NCBI GenBank assembly: GCA_012839295.1
Contig: DUNO01000007.1
Location: 1-64,000 of the forward strand
Length of the DNA: 64,000 nucleotides
From: Clostridiales bacterium
Lineage (GTDB): Bacteria > Bacillota > Clostridia > Lachnospirales > Lachnospiraceae
Direction: 5' to 3'
Shown: positions 61,252 through 64,000 of the stretch, in pieces
How positions within the stretch are numbered: position 1 is the first letter of the stretch
How the letters are laid out: the number at the start of each line of letters is the position of its first letter
Made by a program: the position numbers and the translations under genes
Notes under the pieces: generated by a model
Told to the model about the DNA's origin: nothing
Database searches by the model: none
The model's input: only the letters and a program-made list of their open reading frames with translations

Positions 61252-62323
61252 TTTGGAACGGTATCTTTCCGGGGGTGTGGAGTCTATTGTAAAAGAAGCT
61301 CTCCGCGCCACATTGAAGGATCCCAAGGAAAGCCTCTTTATTGCCAGATACGCCCTTGCCAGCAAGGAGGCCACCAGACTCCGCCGGGAGGCCAAAGCAC
61401 AGGGAGAACACATTCCCCCATTTTTAATTGCAAGCATTACCAGCAGCTGCAACCTCCACTGCGCAGGCTGCTATTCCAGGGCAAACCATTCCTGCGAGGA
61501 TAAGGAGCCCAGGCATCAGCTGACGGACACCCAGTGGCTGCGCATCTTCCAGGAAGCCAAGGATATGGGGATCGGCTTTGTCCTTCTGGCCGGCGGCGAG
61601 CCGATGCTGCGCAGGGATGTAATCGAAGCCGCAGGCCGTATTCCTGAAATCGTCTTCCCAGTCTTTACAAACGGAACCATGATGAATGAGTCATACCTAA
61701 GGCTTTTTGAAAAATCCAGAAATTTAATACCGGTCTTCAGCATCGAAGGGCATAAAGAAACAACCGAGGAGCGGCGCGGATCCGGCGTATATAACCGCGT
61801 CATTACTGCCATGGAACAGCTGAAACAAAACCATATCATGTTTGGCGCTTCTGTTACGGTGACGAAGCATAATTTAAATGAAGTAACCTCCAAAGATTTT
61901 TTAAACCAGCTGGCGGGCTACGGATGTAAATTGGTATTTTACATAGAATATGTACCAGTGTCCGAAGCCACAGCCGACCTGGCTCCGGAAGATGCAGAGA
62001 GGGAGTTATTAAATGCCAAGCTGCAGCTGCTCCGCCAGGAATACGATGACCTGCTATTCATCTCCTTTCCCGGGGATGAGAAAAGCTCCGGTGGATGCCT
62101 TGCGGCCGGCAGAGGCTTCTTCCACATCAATTCCCACGGTGGCGCCGAGCCCTGCCCATTTTCTCCCTACTCAGATATCAATGTAGCGGATACCTCTTTG
62201 AAGGACGCGCTCCATTCCAGGCTTTTTACCCGGCTGCGTGATGATAACCTGCTCCTGGAGGATCATGCCGGAGGCTGTGTACTCTTTGAAAGAAGGGAAC
62301 AGGTTGAGGCACTGTTAAAATAG
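61235..62323 (+). CDS. Radical SAM protein with SPASM-like C-terminus
   Basis: A 362-residue enzyme with the [4Fe-4S] site Cys72/Cys76/Cys79 in SSCNLHCAGCYSRAN, the SAM-binding LLAGGEPMLR, and an FSIEGHKETTEERRG strand. Three C-terminal cysteines (GGCLAAG, EPCPFSP, GGCVLFE) suggest an auxiliary cluster. The N-terminal ~60 residues are a conserved helical extension (LERYLSGGVESIVKEALRAT). Such proteins are common in Lachnospiraceae and unassigned; SPASM-type enzymes often modify peptides or heme precursors. GGGAG stands eight bases before the ATG. No second pathway gene is adjacent. Confidence 0.85.
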   Translation: MEQEFNLERYLSGGVESIVKEALRATLKDPKESLFIARYALASKEATRLRREAKAQGEHIPPFLIASITSSCNLHCAGCYSRANHSCEDKEPRHQLTDTQWLRIFQEAKDMGIGFVLLAGGEPMLRRDVIEAAGRIPEIVFPVFTNGTMMNESYLRLFEKSRNLIPVFSIEGHKETTEERRGSGVYNRVITAMEQLKQNHIMFGASVTVTKHNLNEVTSKDFLNQLAGYGCKLVFYIEYVPVSEATADLAPEDAERELLNAKLQLLRQEYDDLLFISFPGDEKSSGGCLAAGRGFFHINSHGGAEPCPFSPYSDINVADTSLKDALHSRLFTRLRDDNLLLEDHAGGCVLFERREQVEALLK

Positions 62324-62438
62324 AACCAGAAGCGGCTGACCTGTCATTATGACGGATAAGGCTGCCGCCATTACTGGATTTGCGGAAACCTTGTTGGATG
62401 AAGGCGTTGGAATAAGCGCCGGTCGGTCCGGATCCCCA

Positions 62439-63419
62439 TTAATCCAGTTTCTTCTCAAAATGCTGGTAATCCTTCGGGTTCTTCCAGTCCCCGCCCCAGG
62501 TAAAGCCACGGCTGGTAAATGCCTGGTAACAGATATCCCCCTTCCTGATATAATATGGATTATCCAGGGTACGGTCGGCATATTCAGCGCCCTCCTCCGG
62601 TGATATTACGGTTTTTCCATCGATTGGCCTGACATAGGGGTTATATAGTGGGTTAATGTCAATTGCCAGCCCATAGCTATGGTTTGACAGCCGTTTCGAG
62701 CCGTTATCAATGACCCGGTAACAAAAGGCCGAAGTATTATTTGCTGCCATCGAAGCATTGTCATCCGCATTGTATTCATCGATCAGCACCATGCGCTCAA
62801 TCGGATATTTTGCTTCATAAAGCTCCTTGAAAATATCAACCACATCCGCTGCAATTGCTTTATTTACAATCATTTCCCCTGAGTGGGACTCACCGTCAAA
62901 GCCCCAATAAAGCACCTGTACATACCGGAGCTCGCTGTAAGGTACCTCACAATTGTCCGCATAGGATACCCCTGTGATCCTGTCCTTTATCTCCTGTGCC
63001 AGCTCTGTGTAATGAAACATACTTGCGTCCTCCTGACTAATTGTGTCTGATGCCCCGGCTTCCTGAACGGGTTTCTCTTCCGGTGGAATTTGCCCTGCGG
63101 GTACTGACGTAGAATTCGCCCCTAACTCAGGCTTTGATTCCTGATCCGTCCCTGATACCTGGTATGGCTCCGATTTCTGCCCTGACCCTGATATGGACTC
63201 TAACGCCGAACCACCCCCTGATACAGGCACCCCTGTCGGCTCCAAAGAATTCACGGCCTCCTGTGCCGGAACCGTCGTCACCTTCTCCCCTTCATTTATC
63301 ATCAGCCTTCCCGTCAGGGAAGGGAACAGGTTATTATATTGCAATATCTTAAATACAATCAGCAGACCGGCCGCCAAAAGTACTGCTATTACTATGACGT
63401 TAATCCTCTTACGAAACAT
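62439..63419 (-). CDS. Membrane-anchored M15-family D-Ala-D-Ala carboxypeptidase-like protein
   Basis: A 326-residue protein with an N-terminal membrane anchor (INVIVIAVLLAAGLLIVFKI), a Ser/Gly/Pro-rich extracellular linker of about 100 residues, and a peptidase M15 (VanY/DacY-like) domain. Zinc ligands are visible in SNHSYGLAIDINPLYNPYV and in the terminal GGDWKNPKDYQHFEKKL. It likely trims peptidoglycan stem peptides or peptide cross-bridges. The ATG follows a GGGGGAAAG site at some distance. It is preceded by a small conserved gene, probably in the same transcript. Confidence 0.85.
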   Translation of the reverse strand: MFRKRINVIVIAVLLAAGLLIVFKILQYNNLFPSLTGRLMINEGEKVTTVPAQEAVNSLEPTGVPVSGGGSALESISGSGQKSEPYQVSGTDQESKPELGANSTSVPAGQIPPEEKPVQEAGASDTISQEDASMFHYTELAQEIKDRITGVSYADNCEVPYSELRYVQVLYWGFDGESHSGEMIVNKAIAADVVDIFKELYEAKYPIERMVLIDEYNADDNASMAANNTSAFCYRVIDNGSKRLSNHSYGLAIDINPLYNPYVRPIDGKTVISPEEGAEYADRTLDNPYYIRKGDICYQAFTSRGFTWGGDWKNPKDYQHFEKKLD

Positions 63420-63474
63420 CCTTACACCAATTCTTTCCCCCTGGAACCTTCCTGTCCCATGTCCCCGCCAGATC

Positions 63475-63744
63475 TTAATCCTCTTCGATTACATGGATCT
63501 CCAGATAGTCAAAATCAATCTGCTCCATAAAATTATCCTTCGTAAACCTGGTCTTATCATGCTTTTTGAAATCCTCAATCGTCACATTTAACCAGATCGG
63601 CTTGGATAAATCGTACGCGTTACATATATCATCAACTGCCGCAAACACCTTCTGTGTCCTGCGCAAGGTAGTATCATCATTGCACACTACCATGTCCTTA
63701 ATCATTCTATTTTCCTTAAATACCTTTGCCCATAAACGAAACAT
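63475..63744 (-). CDS. Small conserved hypothetical protein
   Basis: An 89-residue acidic protein (MFRLWAKVFKENRMIKDMVV ... EQIDFDYLEIHVIEED). It has a helical start and a core IWLNVTIEDFKKHDKTRFTK; no domain is recognised. The ATG has AGAGGAAG upstream. It lies upstream of the M15 peptidase gene (55-nt gap) and has a promoter element shared with the CAP-domain gene, so a cell-envelope link is possible. Confidence 0.65.
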   Translation of the reverse strand: MFRLWAKVFKENRMIKDMVVCNDDTTLRRTQKVFAAVDDICNAYDLSKPIWLNVTIEDFKKHDKTRFTKDNFMEQIDFDYLEIHVIEED

Positions 63745-63784
63745 CCTGCTTCCTCTTTCTATTGCTAATCTGCTAGTATCAGTA

Positions 63785-63825
63785 TATAATATAGGTTATG
63801 AGAAGCTGTACTTTAACTTCTCATA
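63785..63825 (-). promoter_or_regulatory. Shared palindromic promoter element (copy 2)
   Basis: On the minus strand ATGAGAAG ... CTTCTCAT is a perfect 8-bp-arm inverted repeat around TTAAAGTACAG, then AACCTATATTATA, a -10-like sequence. It matches the element at 55,507-55,545 over about 40 bp with few differences. Confidence 0.6.
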
Positions 63826-63876
63826 AAAGGCACTGCTTTTGCGCCGTGCAAAGTGTGCCCAAGGGGCGCACCGATT

Positions 63877-63907
63877 ATTATTGGAACATATATTTAGTTC
63901 CGATAAT
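63877..63907. promoter_or_regulatory. Palindromic operator candidate upstream of a gene beyond the right edge
   Basis: Arms ATTATTGGAAC and GTTCCGATAAT (one mismatch) enclose 9 nt. It lies about 100 bp before a plus-strand ribosome site at the window end, a usual operator distance. Confidence 0.5.
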
Positions 63908-63984
63908 ATTTATTGATGATCCATCTTCATTATATATGATTATATATGAAACTTCGCGAAATGCAAATGTATTTATTAGCTTAT

Positions 63985-64000
63985 GGAAAGGAGTCCGCTA
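63985..64000 (+). promoter_or_regulatory. Ribosome binding site of the next gene, cut by window edge
   Basis: GGAAAGGAGTCCGCTA at the very end contains AAAGGAG with a suitable spacer for a start codon just past position 64000. No coding sequence of that gene is inside the window. Confidence 0.5.

Noticed and set aside
62349-62603. Plus-strand frame after the radical SAM gene as a further small gene
   Set aside because: Most of it is antisense to the conserved end of the M15 peptidase gene and it lacks a ribosome site.

Overview
The window looks like chromosomal DNA of an anaerobic Firmicute, most likely a gut-type Lachnospiraceae/Clostridium relative. The reasons are strong AGGAGG-type ribosome sites, frequent TTG/GTG starts, an ethanolamine operon under an EutVW two-component system, YesMN-type sugar regulators, CUT1 ABC importers with glycosidases, and dnaX/ybaB/recR close together. 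No rRNA, tRNA, CRISPR array or intact insertion sequence was recognised.

1-11,060 (minus strand): an ethanolamine-utilisation microcompartment operon, read in the order eutS, eutP, eutV, eutW, eutA, eutB, eutC, eutL, a eutK-like shell gene, eutE, eutM, eutT; eutT runs off the left edge. A consensus promoter precedes eutS. Both the eutS and eutA leaders carry two small hairpins, the second overlapping a terminator, which fits antitermination by the ANTAR regulator EutV.

11,280-15,015 (plus strand, AT-richer): an OsmC-type protein, a dihydrolipoamide dehydrogenase with its own lipoyl domain, a lipoate ligase and a MarR/OhrR-like regulator. I read it as a self-contained lipoamide-driven peroxide detoxification module and as the most interesting system here.

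15,200-22,460: two ECF sigma/anti-sigma pairs, a zinc-ribbon membrane protein, a GNAT enzyme, a membrane protein fused to a NUDIX remnant, and an AAA/DUF4143 ATPase.

22,596-32,141: a sulfated-fucoside locus (GH29 fucosidase, sulfatase, ABC importer, YesM/YesN sensor and regulator). 32,240-35,800: an AT-rich patch of small and broken genes (dihydrofolate reductase, HAD and GNAT fragments, DUF4275, DMP19). 35,936-46,518: a second glycan locus (two GH2 enzymes, ABC importer, divergent GntR/LacI-type repressor with palindromic operators).

46,800-55,550: mixed accessory genes (nucleotidyltransferase, second AAA/DUF4143 ATPase, secreted propeller-like protein, frameshifted metallo-hydrolase, LysE-HxlR-GNAT operon, CAP-domain secreted protein). 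55,645-60,915: recR, ybaB, dnaX and an HD-GYP phosphodiesterase, interrupted by an opposite-strand epimerase. 61,156-64,000: a radical SAM enzyme with an overlapping upstream mini-ORF, an M15 peptidase and a small conserved protein. Related terminator-like stem-loops recur at three or four places, and two minus-strand promoters share a 40-bp palindromic element.
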